A stretch of 64,000 nt of DNA. It comes from an uncultured Peptoniphilaceae bacterium (lineage in GTDB: Bacteria > Bacillota > Clostridia > Tissierellales > Peptoniphilaceae). Below the pieces are notes generated by a model. It was not told where the DNA came from, made no database searches, and was given only the letters and a program-made list of their open reading frames with translations. Below, in pieces: positions 9,392 to 17,977 of the stretch. Position numbers and translations under genes: made by a program. The stretch is taken from contig CALTTP010000004.1 in the NCBI GenBank assembly GCA_943912255.1, forward strand, positions 1 to 64,000, written 5' to 3'. Each line of letters starts with the position of its first letter. Positions within the stretch are counted from its first letter, which is position 1.

Positions 9392-10243
9392 TTATTTATG
9401 ATTTTTATAAAAATCTTCCAACTCACTATCCGTAAGTCCTATATACGCTCCATCATCATAATTGTGGTTTAACTTTATATCTATAGGAATATCAATATTG
9501 TTTTCTTCCAACTTCTTTAATATTTTGCGCTTATTTTTATTTCTTTCAAATGGGTTGATTGTTTCAACAACTCCTTCTACCATAGAATAAAATTGATTAA
9601 AGGGAACTCCTACTGCCATTTCATTATCATCCCATTGACATAACATCCTAGTTCCTGGGCACATCATTGAGATATTGATTTTATTATTTTCATATGGGAA
9701 AGAGGTAACTTCTCTACATATTGCCCCTAAACCAATAAATTCAAATCCATTATAAAATGAATGATTGTGATTGTAACCTTGGATTATACGCATAGCACTA
9801 TTTGGATTACAAACAACTATCACCACATCCGGTTCAAAATCAAAGGCATTCAGCGGCCCAATAGAAACACCATAGGTTTGCATATTTATATGAGCATGTC
9901 TTTTAGCATAGGACCTACTAATCGGCATTGTTTTATAACTAGAGTTTTCAAATTGTCTAAACCCAGTTAAAGATTTTTCTCTTGCTTTTGAAATACCTAA
10001 AGAAGTAGCAGCTCCAAAACAAGCAAAATTATTACCCGCTATTTTGATAGCTTCTCCTCTAGTAGCATTTCTCACTAAAGTACAATATGCTATTTTTCTA
10101 TTAATCTCTCTAAATTTAGACTTTTCAAACTCTTCTTCTTGTATGTGAATTTTAACACCAATAATCTCTCTATCTAAGTCTAATATAGATTTTAGGACAT
10201 CATTATAGTAGTTGAATTTATCCATTTTGTTTTCTGTATCCAT
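9392..10243 (-). CDS. DUF169-domain protein
   Basis: 283 residues. The layout is that of DUF169: an early cysteine (IAYCTLVRNATRGE, about residues 52-65) next to a glycine-rich CFGAATSLG segment, the central PDVVIVVCNPNSAMRIIQGY, and a later CPGTRMLCQWDDNEMAVGVP with two more cysteines. The conserved cysteines suggest metal or cofactor binding, but no function is established. It overlaps the stop of the upstream lipoprotein gene by 1 bp, so the two form a transcriptional and translational unit. Confidence 0.75.
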   Translation of the reverse strand: MDTENKMDKFNYYNDVLKSILDLDREIIGVKIHIQEEEFEKSKFREINRKIAYCTLVRNATRGEAIKIAGNNFACFGAATSLGISKAREKSLTGFRQFENSSYKTMPISRSYAKRHAHINMQTYGVSIGPLNAFDFEPDVVIVVCNPNSAMRIIQGYNHNHSFYNGFEFIGLGAICREVTSFPYENNKINISMMCPGTRMLCQWDDNEMAVGVPFNQFYSMVEGVVETINPFERNKNKRKILKKLEENNIDIPIDIKLNHNYDDGAYIGLTDSELEDFYKNHK

Positions 10244-11043
10244 TAATATAGCACCAATGCACCTTCGTAGTTCTTGTTGAAACCTTCTCTAAACCCATCA
10301 CTTTTAAGTATTTCTTGAGCTGCTTTTACCCATTCTTCATTTTTTGTCTTTTCTTTAACCACTAATCCAGCTGGGTATTCTTTTTTGTACATATTTTCAG
10401 CTAAAAACTCATCGGCCTTTAAACCGTAATCTTTAGCTTCTTTAGCTCCAACAATTACTGCATCGGCATCTTCAATACTTCTCATCGTTTGAGTTATTTC
10501 TGTTTCAAGTAAATTTAAATTTTTAGGATTATCAGTAATATCAACTAAAGTATAGAAGTCGCCCTTTTTTTCTCCTAAGGTTATTAATTTATTATCTTGT
10601 AAAAACATTAAAGATAGTTCTAAATTAGTTGGATCACCAGGAAGAGCTATAGTCGCTTCATCTGGAAGATCTTCTAATTTTTTATGTTTTAGAGAATACA
10701 TCGCAGATCTTGCATAGAATATATAAGGCTCAACAGTAACTAAATCAGCTCCAGTTTCTTTATCGAATTTTTCAATCCATGGTGCATGATTATAAACCAA
10801 ACCGTCAATATCTCCTTCATTGCAAGCAGTTGCGGGAACATGGTTGCCATCAAATATCATAAGTTCAACTTCAAATCCCTTATCCTCTAAGCCTTTCTTC
10901 AATAATTCAATCGTTGGCTCATATCCTTGACCTGTTCCTAAAATAATCTTTTTCGATTCCTTTGGTTTACCATTACAACCTATTAAGCAAGTCGTTAGTA
11001 GAGCAAAGGTAAATAACAACAAAAAAACTTTAATTTTTTTCAT
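10243..11043 (-). CDS. NlpA/MetQ-family substrate-binding lipoprotein
   Basis: 266 residues with signal peptide and lipobox LIGC (about residues 20-23). The mature protein is of the NlpA/MetQ type: a central TIALPGDPTNLELSLMFLQ segment matches the ligand-binding P-N-D-x-x-N loop of MetQ, and a DADAVIVGAKEAKDYGL segment follows. MetQ proteins bind methionine for an ABC importer. No ATPase or permease of this family is next to it, so it is an orphan binding protein whose ligand need not be methionine. It is coupled to the DUF169 gene. Confidence 0.85.
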   Translation of the reverse strand: MKKIKVFLLLFTFALLTTCLIGCNGKPKESKKIILGTGQGYEPTIELLKKGLEDKGFEVELMIFDGNHVPATACNEGDIDGLVYNHAPWIEKFDKETGADLVTVEPYIFYARSAMYSLKHKKLEDLPDEATIALPGDPTNLELSLMFLQDNKLITLGEKKGDFYTLVDITDNPKNLNLLETEITQTMRSIEDADAVIVGAKEAKDYGLKADEFLAENMYKKEYPAGLVVKEKTKNEEWVKAAQEILKSDGFREGFNKNYEGALVLY

Positions 11044-11274
11044 ATATTCCTTCCGTTTTTTTTATTTAAAATTATTTGAATTTATTGCCAGATTTATTCT
11101 ACTATACAAAGTCCTATTGGTCAATTGAAAAAATCTTATGCTAAAATTTTAACTTTAGCCACTTAAATAAACCCGACTTTTATTTATTCAGTTGACTTTT
11201 ACCCTATCATATTAACCCTCTTAATCATTAATCACTTTCATAAGGTCCCTGTCTTTTCTTGTAAAACCAAAAAA

Positions 11275-11293
11275 GACTCGTCTGTCACGAGCC
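11275..11293 (-). terminator. Terminator after NuoE-like gene
   Basis: Stem GGCTCGT / ACGAGTC (one mismatch) followed by a T6 tract on the minus strand. Confidence 0.65.
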
Positions 11294-11320
11294 TTTAATC
11301 TGTCTACTTACTTTTATATT

Positions 11321-11794
11321 CTATTTCAAAATCCTATTCATCAATTCTTTAGTCTTTTCTTCATCCATATTATGATAATAGACACCATTTACCATAATAT
11401 TGGGACCAAGGCCGCATTTTTTAAAGCAACTTTGTCCTCTAAGTCGTATTTTCCCATCTTTTGTAGTTTCATTAAACCCTATACCCAGGCTCTCTTTTAC
11501 TGTTTTTATCACTTTTGAAGATCCATTTTTCTCACATCTTGGCCCGGTGCAACATATGACTTCAAATTCTATATTAGATTCTTTTATGGAAGGCATAAAT
11601 TTTATTATGGTCTTTATTATCTTCTCATCTAGTTGGAAAGCTTCTGCAATCTGTCTTTGTACCGATTTTGAAACATATCCAAACCTATCTTGACTCTCTC
11701 TTATGGCAACTTTAGCGCCTTCTTGACTTTTTACGCCAAAGTTATTTACGAGATCCGACAAATATTTATTAAATTCTAATTGGCAATTGTCCAT
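11321..11794 (-). CDS. NuoE-like [2Fe-2S] thioredoxin-fold protein
   Basis: 157 residues. A helical N-terminal domain (about 1-70) containing the FGYVSKSVQRQIAEAF segment of NuoE is followed by the thioredoxin-like ferredoxin domain with four cysteines: CC-TGPRC near residue 83 and SCFKKCGLGP near 123-132. These match the NuoE/HydA-associated pattern C-x4-C...C-x3-C. Such subunits pass electrons to NuoF-type flavoproteins or electron-bifurcating hydrogenases. Here no partner gene is adjacent, so the partner must be elsewhere. Confidence 0.85.
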   Translation of the reverse strand: MDNCQLEFNKYLSDLVNNFGVKSQEGAKVAIRESQDRFGYVSKSVQRQIAEAFQLDEKIIKTIIKFMPSIKESNIEFEVICCTGPRCEKNGSSKVIKTVKESLGIGFNETTKDGKIRLRGQSCFKKCGLGPNIMVNGVYYHNMDEEKTKELMNRILK

Positions 11795-11995
11795 ATTTTT
11801 CTCCTTTTAATTTTTATACCCGAATTATGTTTTATTCTCATTTTAAAGAAGAGATTATTTACATTTCCTGGATGAAGCTATTTTTTATGTACCAAATGCA
11901 AGTGGTTATTTCTATTTCTGCTCTAATTTTATAAATAAAGGATTATCTGTTACAATCTATGAGTCTTTGATTAAGAAATATAGGGATGTGTCTAT

Positions 11996-12853
11996 TTGAA
12001 TACTAAGAAAATATCTAATTTTAAAGTTTTTTTCGCTATTATACTATCAATTTTAAGTCTTGCTCTTGCCCAAAGCATTGCCATACTTATTGCTGAACTC
12101 CTTGTAAAGATTGGAATACCTAGTTTGGTTTCAAATTTATTTATGGGATTCTTATATGTATCAATTGTCATGGTTGAACTTAAATTTACTTGTGAAAATC
12201 TGCTAAAATCTAATTTAGAAGAGTATAAAATCCTTCCAGCTAAATTTTCCTTAAAATATTAAATTTTGTCACTAGCCATGGTGGGTTTTGTCGTGGTATT
12301 TTTAATTTTTTCTGGAGGAAGATTAGTTACTAACAATCCAGAAGAGAAGGCTAATATTATTATAAGTTCAATATTTTACTATGGAATTACTACAGGAATT
12401 GTAGAAGAGAGTATTTTTAGAGGTATGATTTTTGGCCTTCTTGAAAAAAGATACAATAGATTAATAGCAGTTGCTATTCCCTCACTAATATTTGGTGTTT
12501 TGCATATTCTAGGGAATGATCTTAACTTTCTAAGCATTATTCAGCTGGAAGTGGCTGGTACTGCTGTAGGAGTTTTATTTTCATTAATTCGAATTGAAAA
12601 TAACAGCATTTGGGGAGCTGCTATGGTACATGGTATTTGGAATATGGTATTTGTTGGAGGAATTATAAACTTCGATATTAAAAAAGATCCAATGTCCATA
12701 TATGATTTTATTTTATCTTCTAAGAACCAGCTTATTACTGGAGGAGATTTTGGAGTGGAAGCATCTTTCCCTGCTATATTGGCCTATATTATTTTTTCGG
12801 TTTTGGTATATTATTGGATAAAGAAAAAAGAAGAACAAAAAAAGTCTATGTAA
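11996..12853 (+). pseudogene. CPBP intramembrane protease, interrupted by in-frame TAA
   Basis: Two same-frame open stretches (11996-12262 from a TTG start, and 12266-12853) are separated only by a TAA at 12260-12262 and one ATT codon. Read through, they give a ~285-residue polytopic protein with the CPBP (CAAX protease/bacteriocin-processing) motifs: EESIFRG (motif 1, Glu-Glu-x-x-x-Arg), FGVLHI (motif 2) and HGIWN (motif 3). All catalytic motifs are in the downstream part, which begins at a TTG and might be made alone, lacking the first membrane helices. Nonsense mutation or sequence error; all else is intact. Confidence 0.75.
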
Positions 12854-13193
12854 ACTATTGTTATATTGTTAAACCCTCTTTTGAACTGAGTTTATTTATT
12901 GCCTGATTCTTTAAACAGCTTTTCATAGGAAGAGTGAAAAACTGTTTATATACCATTTTCTTAAAACTTCTTAAATACTTTTAAATTCATTTTCTTTAAA
13001 TTTACTTTTCTATCTTTATTTATTGCAATTTCTCCACTCATCTAATCTCTTATTTAGAAAATGATTTCTTTTGTTTTTAATCTAACTTTTTGCTATTTAA
13101 AGCTTAAATTATAATCAAAGTTTACCCATAGGAAATCCTTTGTTATAATTATTCCAAGGGGTTATGCTTTAATTTTTATGGAAGGAGGAGATT
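12854..13193 (+). promoter_or_regulatory. Intergenic region with promoter for Crp/Fnr gene
   Basis: 340 bp, A+T-rich, without a convincing open frame. Near its end are TTTACC (13121-13126) and TATAAT (13144-13149) with 17-bp spacing, 45 bp before the regulator start, then GGAGGAG as RBS. The rest shows no clear feature. Confidence 0.6.
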
Positions 13194-13841
13194 ATGAATT
13201 TACTAGATTTTAAAATATTTGATGGAATTTCTCAAGAGAGCAAGGACCAAATCACAGCTCTCAATCCTAGAATATATTACTATGGAGCCAGAAAGATCTC
13301 TGTTAGAAATGGAGAGATTTTAAAATATGTTTTACTTATTAAAAAAGGCTGTTTAAAGACCACCGAGTACATGATTGATGGCAAGGAGATTGTTTCTTCT
13401 TATTATAATGAAGGGGATGCTTTCCCTTTTTATCTACACTATGGAAAGTACAGTCACTTCCCTTACGATGTCTACGCTGTTAAACGTTCTGAGGTTTATT
13501 TTGTTCCCTTTAAGGAGTTAAAGCCTATTATTGACAAGGACCCTGTTCTGATGAACAACATTTTGACCTTTGTAGCTGAATATACTTGTTTCAATAAATT
13601 TGTCCTTCGTTCTACTCAATACCATAAGATAAACCAAAGAATCGCCTACTGGCTTCTTCATATAGACGAAATTGACACCTTGAAACTTCCTAAGACTCAA
13701 GAGATGCTTTCGGATATTTTGCAGGTTAATAGATCTTGTCTAAATACAGAACTAAAACTCATGGAAAGCCAAGGGCTAATTGAAGTTAAGGGAATTAAGA
13801 TAAAAGTTTTAAGACCAGATTTACTGGAAGATTTGATTTAA
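13194..13841 (+). CDS. Crp/Fnr-family transcriptional regulator
   Basis: 215 residues. The N-terminal cyclic-nucleotide-binding-like beta-roll (about 10-125: NGEILKYVLLIKKGCLKTTEY) is followed by a dimerisation helix and a C-terminal HTH (TQEMLSDILQVNRSCLNTELKLMESQGLI, split by the turn at about 170-195). It has no FNR-type N-terminal cysteine cluster, so oxygen sensing through Fe-S is unlikely. It points toward the symporter/arginine gene block; Firmicutes use the Crp/Fnr protein ArcR for arginine-deiminase control, so a similar role is possible but unproven. Confidence 0.85.
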   Translation: MNLLDFKIFDGISQESKDQITALNPRIYYYGARKISVRNGEILKYVLLIKKGCLKTTEYMIDGKEIVSSYYNEGDAFPFYLHYGKYSHFPYDVYAVKRSEVYFVPFKELKPIIDKDPVLMNNILTFVAEYTCFNKFVLRSTQYHKINQRIAYWLLHIDEIDTLKLPKTQEMLSDILQVNRSCLNTELKLMESQGLIEVKGIKIKVLRPDLLEDLI

Positions 13842-13862
13842 ATCCATCTGATTTTATGAATT

Positions 13863-13898
13863 AAAATAGAGCATTCTAGCTTCAGAATGCTCTATTTT
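13863..13898. terminator. Bidirectional terminator
   Basis: Perfect 15-bp stem AAAATAGAGCATTCT / AGAATGCTCTATTTT with a 6-nt loop between convergent regulator and symporter genes. Confidence 0.85.
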
Positions 13899-13912
13899 AA
13901 TATTATTTGCAG

Positions 13913-15418
13913 TTAACTATTAACACTCAGATTTTCATTTTCATCAAGGACTATGTCTTCTTCCTTTTCCTTCTTTTCATAGTACCCTTCTGGTATTCTT
14001 CTATATCCATTTGTCACATAACCCATTACTGCATACACAACCGCTGAAGCAAGTCCTCCTAGGATTGGCGCTTCCACCCATCCTGTTTGAACTCCTAATA
14101 CTAGCACTACATTTGTAATAAGCCCTGCCAACATGGATATAAAGCAGGTTTTGGCATTACCTTTAATGAAGATTTGTACTATTGTAGGTCCAAGGAACAT
14201 GGCAATAAGTCCTCCTGTACCTATATAAGCTATTTGATTCAACATTCCCTGTGGTGCTACAAAGGTTAGCCACAAGGATACTAATGCAATTACAAGTACC
14301 ATCCACCTGTTGAATTTATCTCCCCTTGGATGCATCTTCTTCTTTATAGAAACATACATATCGTGAGATAGTGCAGATGCTTGAGTCTGCAGCACAGAAC
14401 TAATGGTGGAAAGCATTGCAAATAGTATAAATAGGGTTATGATTCCCCCTATTGCAGGATGTAAGTAGGTATTTAAAAATACAGGCATTGCCGCATCTGG
14501 GTTTTCCAGTCCAGGATTTTTGTATCTCATATATAGACCTACGATTGGAATGAAACTTAGAATAAGTCCCATTGGCGCCATGTACAAGGCCATCTTATGC
14601 ACTTTTAAGTCGTCTTTTAAAGACAAGAATCTTACTGACATATATGGTAATGTTGTGGTAAATAACAGAGCATATATGAATACCAAAAATACTTGGTATT
14701 TATTGTGTCCATAGGGTGCCGATGTAGTAGGATTGATAATCTTAGGGTCAATTTCTCCTAACTTGTCAATCAGTTCCATAATGGAGATATCTCGTTTTAT
14801 CACCGTTACAACTATCACTGCAGAAATCAACATTCCCATGCACATGATGGTGTCTGTAATGGCAACTGCCAATAGTCCACCTTGCATGGTAAAGATGATA
14901 ACCACTAATAATAGTATGGTTGCCGCTATTCCTTCTGATATTCCCAGCCATTTAGACGCTACGAGTCCAACGGCACGTATTTGTCCAACTATATACACTG
15001 TTAAAAACAGCAATGTGGCAAATCCTGCCAATAGATGAACTCTTCTCTTTTCCGATTCAGTTCCCCTATGTATCTTTGAAAGATACTCAGGTACTGTAAG
15101 TCCTCCCATGGATTCTGCGTTCTTTCTCATATAATTTGCAAACCATAGGGTACCAAAGGTTATCGCTGGTGCAAAGAAGAAGTTTGCAAATAACTCTATG
15201 GTTCCATAGGCATAGGCAGTTCCTGGAGAACCTATAAATCCCCATCCACTATATCCTGTGGCCATTAAAGTTCCTGCACCGATAAAAGGTCCTATTGACT
15301 TTGCTCCAAGTAAAAATCCTTCTCCTTCTACTTGATCTTGTTCTATCTTCCTTCCTGAGAAGTAACCTACCCCAATTAAAACGCAGGAAGCTATGATAAA
15401 TACTATCCAATTAGCCAT
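13913..15418 (-). CDS. Sodium:solute symporter (SSS family)
   Basis: 501 residues, about 13 predicted membrane helices. Family features include GYFSGRK near the start, ATGYSGWGFIGSPGTAYAYG (about 54-73), the SSS signature region around GGLLAVAITDTIMCMGM (about 180-196), and SSVLQTQASALSHDMYV (about 335-351). The substrate cannot be read. The gene starts 2 nt after a 37-residue membrane protein and lies beside the amidinotransferase, OTC and ADI genes, so an amino-acid or guanidino-compound substrate is the best inference. Confidence 0.9.
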   Translation of the reverse strand: MANWIVFIIASCVLIGVGYFSGRKIEQDQVEGEGFLLGAKSIGPFIGAGTLMATGYSGWGFIGSPGTAYAYGTIELFANFFFAPAITFGTLWFANYMRKNAESMGGLTVPEYLSKIHRGTESEKRRVHLLAGFATLLFLTVYIVGQIRAVGLVASKWLGISEGIAATILLLVVIIFTMQGGLLAVAITDTIMCMGMLISAVIVVTVIKRDISIMELIDKLGEIDPKIINPTTSAPYGHNKYQVFLVFIYALLFTTTLPYMSVRFLSLKDDLKVHKMALYMAPMGLILSFIPIVGLYMRYKNPGLENPDAAMPVFLNTYLHPAIGGIITLFILFAMLSTISSVLQTQASALSHDMYVSIKKKMHPRGDKFNRWMVLVIALVSLWLTFVAPQGMLNQIAYIGTGGLIAMFLGPTIVQIFIKGNAKTCFISMLAGLITNVVLVLGVQTGWVEAPILGGLASAVVYAVMGYVTNGYRRIPEGYYEKKEKEEDIVLDENENLSVNS

Positions 15419-15420
15419 GC

Positions 15421-15534
15421 TTACCTTCCTTGTCCTTTTCCTTTACTTTCTCTATATATGAATACTATAGCAGGATAGACTAAAAGGACTATACATCCCA
15501 CTATAAAACAATTCATGACCCATGAATTAGTCAT
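15421..15534 (-). CDS. Small membrane protein paired with symporter
   Basis: A 37-residue frame starting MTNSWVMNCFIVGCIVLLVY and ending in a basic tail rich in Lys and Gly. It has one membrane helix (about residues 8-27), an excellent GGAGGG ribosome-binding site, and a stop two bases before the symporter start. The layout matches the small accessory proteins that sit next to some SSS symporter genes. It is too short for most gene finders but is well supported by RBS, coupling and composition. Confidence 0.75.
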   Translation of the reverse strand: MTNSWVMNCFIVGCIVLLVYPAIVFIYRESKGKGQGR

Positions 15535-15588
15535 AATTATCCCTCCTTCGAGGCTGTTACAATTCATTGTCTATACCATTTTTATTAA

Positions 15589-15623
15589 AGTAAAGCCGTT
15601 ACATCCTTTGTAACAGCTTTACT
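15589..15623. terminator. Hairpin terminator after amidinotransferase
   Basis: AGTAAAGCCGTTAC / GTAACAGCTTTACT stem (one mismatch), 7-nt loop, followed by a T-rich tract on the minus strand. It separates the amidinotransferase from the small membrane protein and symporter, which may therefore have their own promoter. Confidence 0.75.
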
Positions 15624-15636
15624 ATTAACTATTCAA

Positions 15637-16794
15637 TTACCATCTTTTGTCTTCAAAAGTGATAAGAGTAGGATCTTCAACTTGGTTAGGGAAGTAGTCT
15701 TGACAGTCACCTTCACGGTAAACGTCAGCTGTAGCACAGTGTAATCCTCCACCAAATGGATATGCATCTCTAAAAGGAACCGGAATTACATTCATACCCA
15801 ATTTATCCATTTGTTCACATTGTGCTGTTTCACTAGCTTCAACTATCACTGTGTCGTGGTCAAGAACTAGACAGTTCATTGATAACCAAACACTTGAGTA
15901 GCATAGTTCAGGTGGTTCCTTATGTGCAGGCATTGCTGCATCTACAATTTCCCAATCGTTTGCTTCAAAGATCTTTCTTTGTTCCTTAGGTAATCTTCTA
16001 TGTGGATTGTTGATGATTAGACCAGGTCTAAGTGGTACAAACGTCGCATCTATGTGGATTGGGTATGGGTCTCCTGGGAAGTTAAGTGAGTGAACTCTAA
16101 ATCCAGGATACATTCTTCTTAACCATTCCATAGCCTTCCAGTTAGTTGTTAAACCCTTTTGAACAAATAGGTCCTTACCAAGTCTTAAAACGTCGGCTGC
16201 ATCAAATAGAATTTCATGTTCTTTAGTAACCATTTCTAAGTTTGCAGTTCTTTCAAGTAGAATTTCTTCAGTTACAGGTTCCCCATTAACATCATCCCAG
16301 TAATGCATATCATAACTTTCGTCGCTAAGTTGTGGTCTTGGTCCATAGAACCATCTAAATTCTGGGTCTTCTTCAAAGTATTTGCGAAGATTTCCATGAT
16401 AGCAATAATGTTCGAAAAATCTTGATCTAAAGGACATAGATGCACAGATTATATCGCTACCTATAGTAAGTAATACGTCTCTTGGTGGCATACAACCAAA
16501 TTGAGAACCAGTCATGAAGTATGGAGTAACTACAGCTTGGTTAAATTGTAATGGTTCTGGTCTATCTACAATAACTCCGTGTTCTTCAAGTACTTTTGCC
16601 AAGTTATCCAATTGGGCATTAGCTTTTTCTACTGTATCCAAAGGTCTTGGACCTGTCATACCTCTCATTGGACTGTCTAGTGGCACTTTAGCTTCAGAAG
16701 CTGGTTCTGAAGGTGATATACAACAATTGTCTGCTCTACCTACAATAACTCTTTTTAAAGGGTCAAAGTCGTTCCATGAATTAACTATTTTCAT
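15637..16794 (-). CDS. Glycine amidinotransferase-like enzyme (AGAT family)
   Basis: 385 residues. Strong resemblance to arginine:glycine amidinotransferase through its length: SWNDFDPLKRVIVGRADN at the start, RSRFFEHY, FDAADVLRLGKDLFVQ (Asp), VHSLNF...IHIDATF (His), WLSMN, and the catalytic Cys353 in GGGLHCATADVY. AGAT reversibly moves the amidino group of arginine to an amine acceptor such as glycine, releasing ornithine. The close match around substrate-contacting segments favours this over arginine deiminase or inosamine-phosphate amidinotransferase, though the acceptor is unknown. It sits downstream of OTC and ADI. RBS AGGAGG is good. Confidence 0.85.
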   Translation of the reverse strand: MKIVNSWNDFDPLKRVIVGRADNCCISPSEPASEAKVPLDSPMRGMTGPRPLDTVEKANAQLDNLAKVLEEHGVIVDRPEPLQFNQAVVTPYFMTGSQFGCMPPRDVLLTIGSDIICASMSFRSRFFEHYCYHGNLRKYFEEDPEFRWFYGPRPQLSDESYDMHYWDDVNGEPVTEEILLERTANLEMVTKEHEILFDAADVLRLGKDLFVQKGLTTNWKAMEWLRRMYPGFRVHSLNFPGDPYPIHIDATFVPLRPGLIINNPHRRLPKEQRKIFEANDWEIVDAAMPAHKEPPELCYSSVWLSMNCLVLDHDTVIVEASETAQCEQMDKLGMNVIPVPFRDAYPFGGGLHCATADVYREGDCQDYFPNQVEDPTLITFEDKRW

Positions 16795-16867
16795 TTTATT
16801 CCTCCTAGAATTTTATATTTAATTGCCTTGCAATTATGTGATTACTTTTACTAGCCCTTTAGCTCCA

Positions 16868-16889
16868 CTGGGAAGCTTGCCCTTCCCAG
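16868..16889. other. GC-rich stem-loop in amidinotransferase leader
   Basis: CTGGGAAG / CTTCCCAG perfect stem with a 6-nt loop, between OTC and amidinotransferase. It stands out from the A+T-rich background and has no T tract, so it is more likely an RNA processing or stability element than a terminator. Confidence 0.5.
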
Positions 16890-16966
16890 CAGTCTAAAGA
16901 ATAAATAATTTATCTATGTTACCAAACACCATTGAAAAACTTCCCATTAATCAACAGTGAGGGGTA

Positions 16967-17959
16967 CTATTTTAAAGTTGCATACATTACAGCTTTGATA
17001 GTATGCATTCTATTTTCTGCCTGGTCAAAAACCTTGGACTGACTGGATTCAAAAACTTCGTCTGTCACTTCCATTTCAGGAATATTGAACTTGTCATTGA
17101 CCTTTACTGCAGTTGTAGTTTCCAAGTTGTGGAAAGATGGCAAGCAGTGTAGGAAAATAGCTTCCTTATTAGCATTTTCCATAACTTTAGAATTTACTTG
17201 ATAAGCCTTTAATTCCTTGATTCTCTCTTCCCAAATCTCCTCAGGCTCTCCCATGGAAACCCATATATCCGTATATAGAACATGAGCATCTTTTGTCGCC
17301 TTCATAACATCGGACTCAAATTCTACAGTACATCCATTTTCCTTAGCCAATTTCTTGGCTTCATCAATTAGTTTTTCCTCAGGTTTTAAGTTTTCAGGAC
17401 AACATCCTACAAAATTTACACCAAGTTTAGCTGCACAAATCATAAGGGAGTTGGCAACATTGTTTCTAGCATCCCCTAAGTATACAAACTTAAGTCCCTT
17501 TAAATGTCCAAACTCTTCTTTTACAGTTAAGAAGTCGGCAATCATTTGAGTAGGATGGAACATATCTGTTAAACCATTCCAAACGGGAACTCCAGAATAC
17601 TTTGCTAAGTCCTCCACCAGTTCTTGAGAAAAACCTCTATATTCGATACCATCAAACATCCTTCCTAGAACAAGAGCCGTATCCTTGATACTCTCCTTAT
17701 GTCCCATTTGAGAACTGCCTGGGTCTAGATAAGTTACACCCATTCCCAAGTCCCTACCAGCAACTTCAAAGGAACATCTAGTTCTAGTTGAGGTCTTCTC
17801 AAATAGAAGAACTATATTTTTACCTTCCAAGTACTTATGAGGAGTGCCAGAACGTTTCAAATTCTTAAAATCCTCTGACAAATCCATTAAGTACTTGATT
17901 TCATCTGTAGTGTAATCCAGTAACTTTAAAAAACTTCTACCTCTTAAATTTACACCCAT
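16967..17959 (-). CDS. arcB: Ornithine carbamoyltransferase
   Basis: 330 residues, typical for the family. The carbamoyl-phosphate-binding STRTR is at residues 57-61, followed by the DPGSSQMGHKESIKDTA loop; FHPTQMIADFLT and HCLPSFH (near residue 270) carry the conserved His and Cys. The enzyme interconverts ornithine + carbamoyl phosphate and citrulline + phosphate. Lying directly after arginine deiminase (18-bp gap), it is expected to run in the catabolic direction. No carbamate kinase gene is in the window. Confidence 0.95.
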   Translation of the reverse strand: MGVNLRGRSFLKLLDYTTDEIKYLMDLSEDFKNLKRSGTPHKYLEGKNIVLLFEKTSTRTRCSFEVAGRDLGMGVTYLDPGSSQMGHKESIKDTALVLGRMFDGIEYRGFSQELVEDLAKYSGVPVWNGLTDMFHPTQMIADFLTVKEEFGHLKGLKFVYLGDARNNVANSLMICAAKLGVNFVGCCPENLKPEEKLIDEAKKLAKENGCTVEFESDVMKATKDAHVLYTDIWVSMGEPEEIWEERIKELKAYQVNSKVMENANKEAIFLHCLPSFHNLETTTAVKVNDKFNIPEMEVTDEVFESSQSKVFDQAENRMHTIKAVMYATLK

Positions 17960-17977
17960 TAAATCCCTCCCTTTCCA

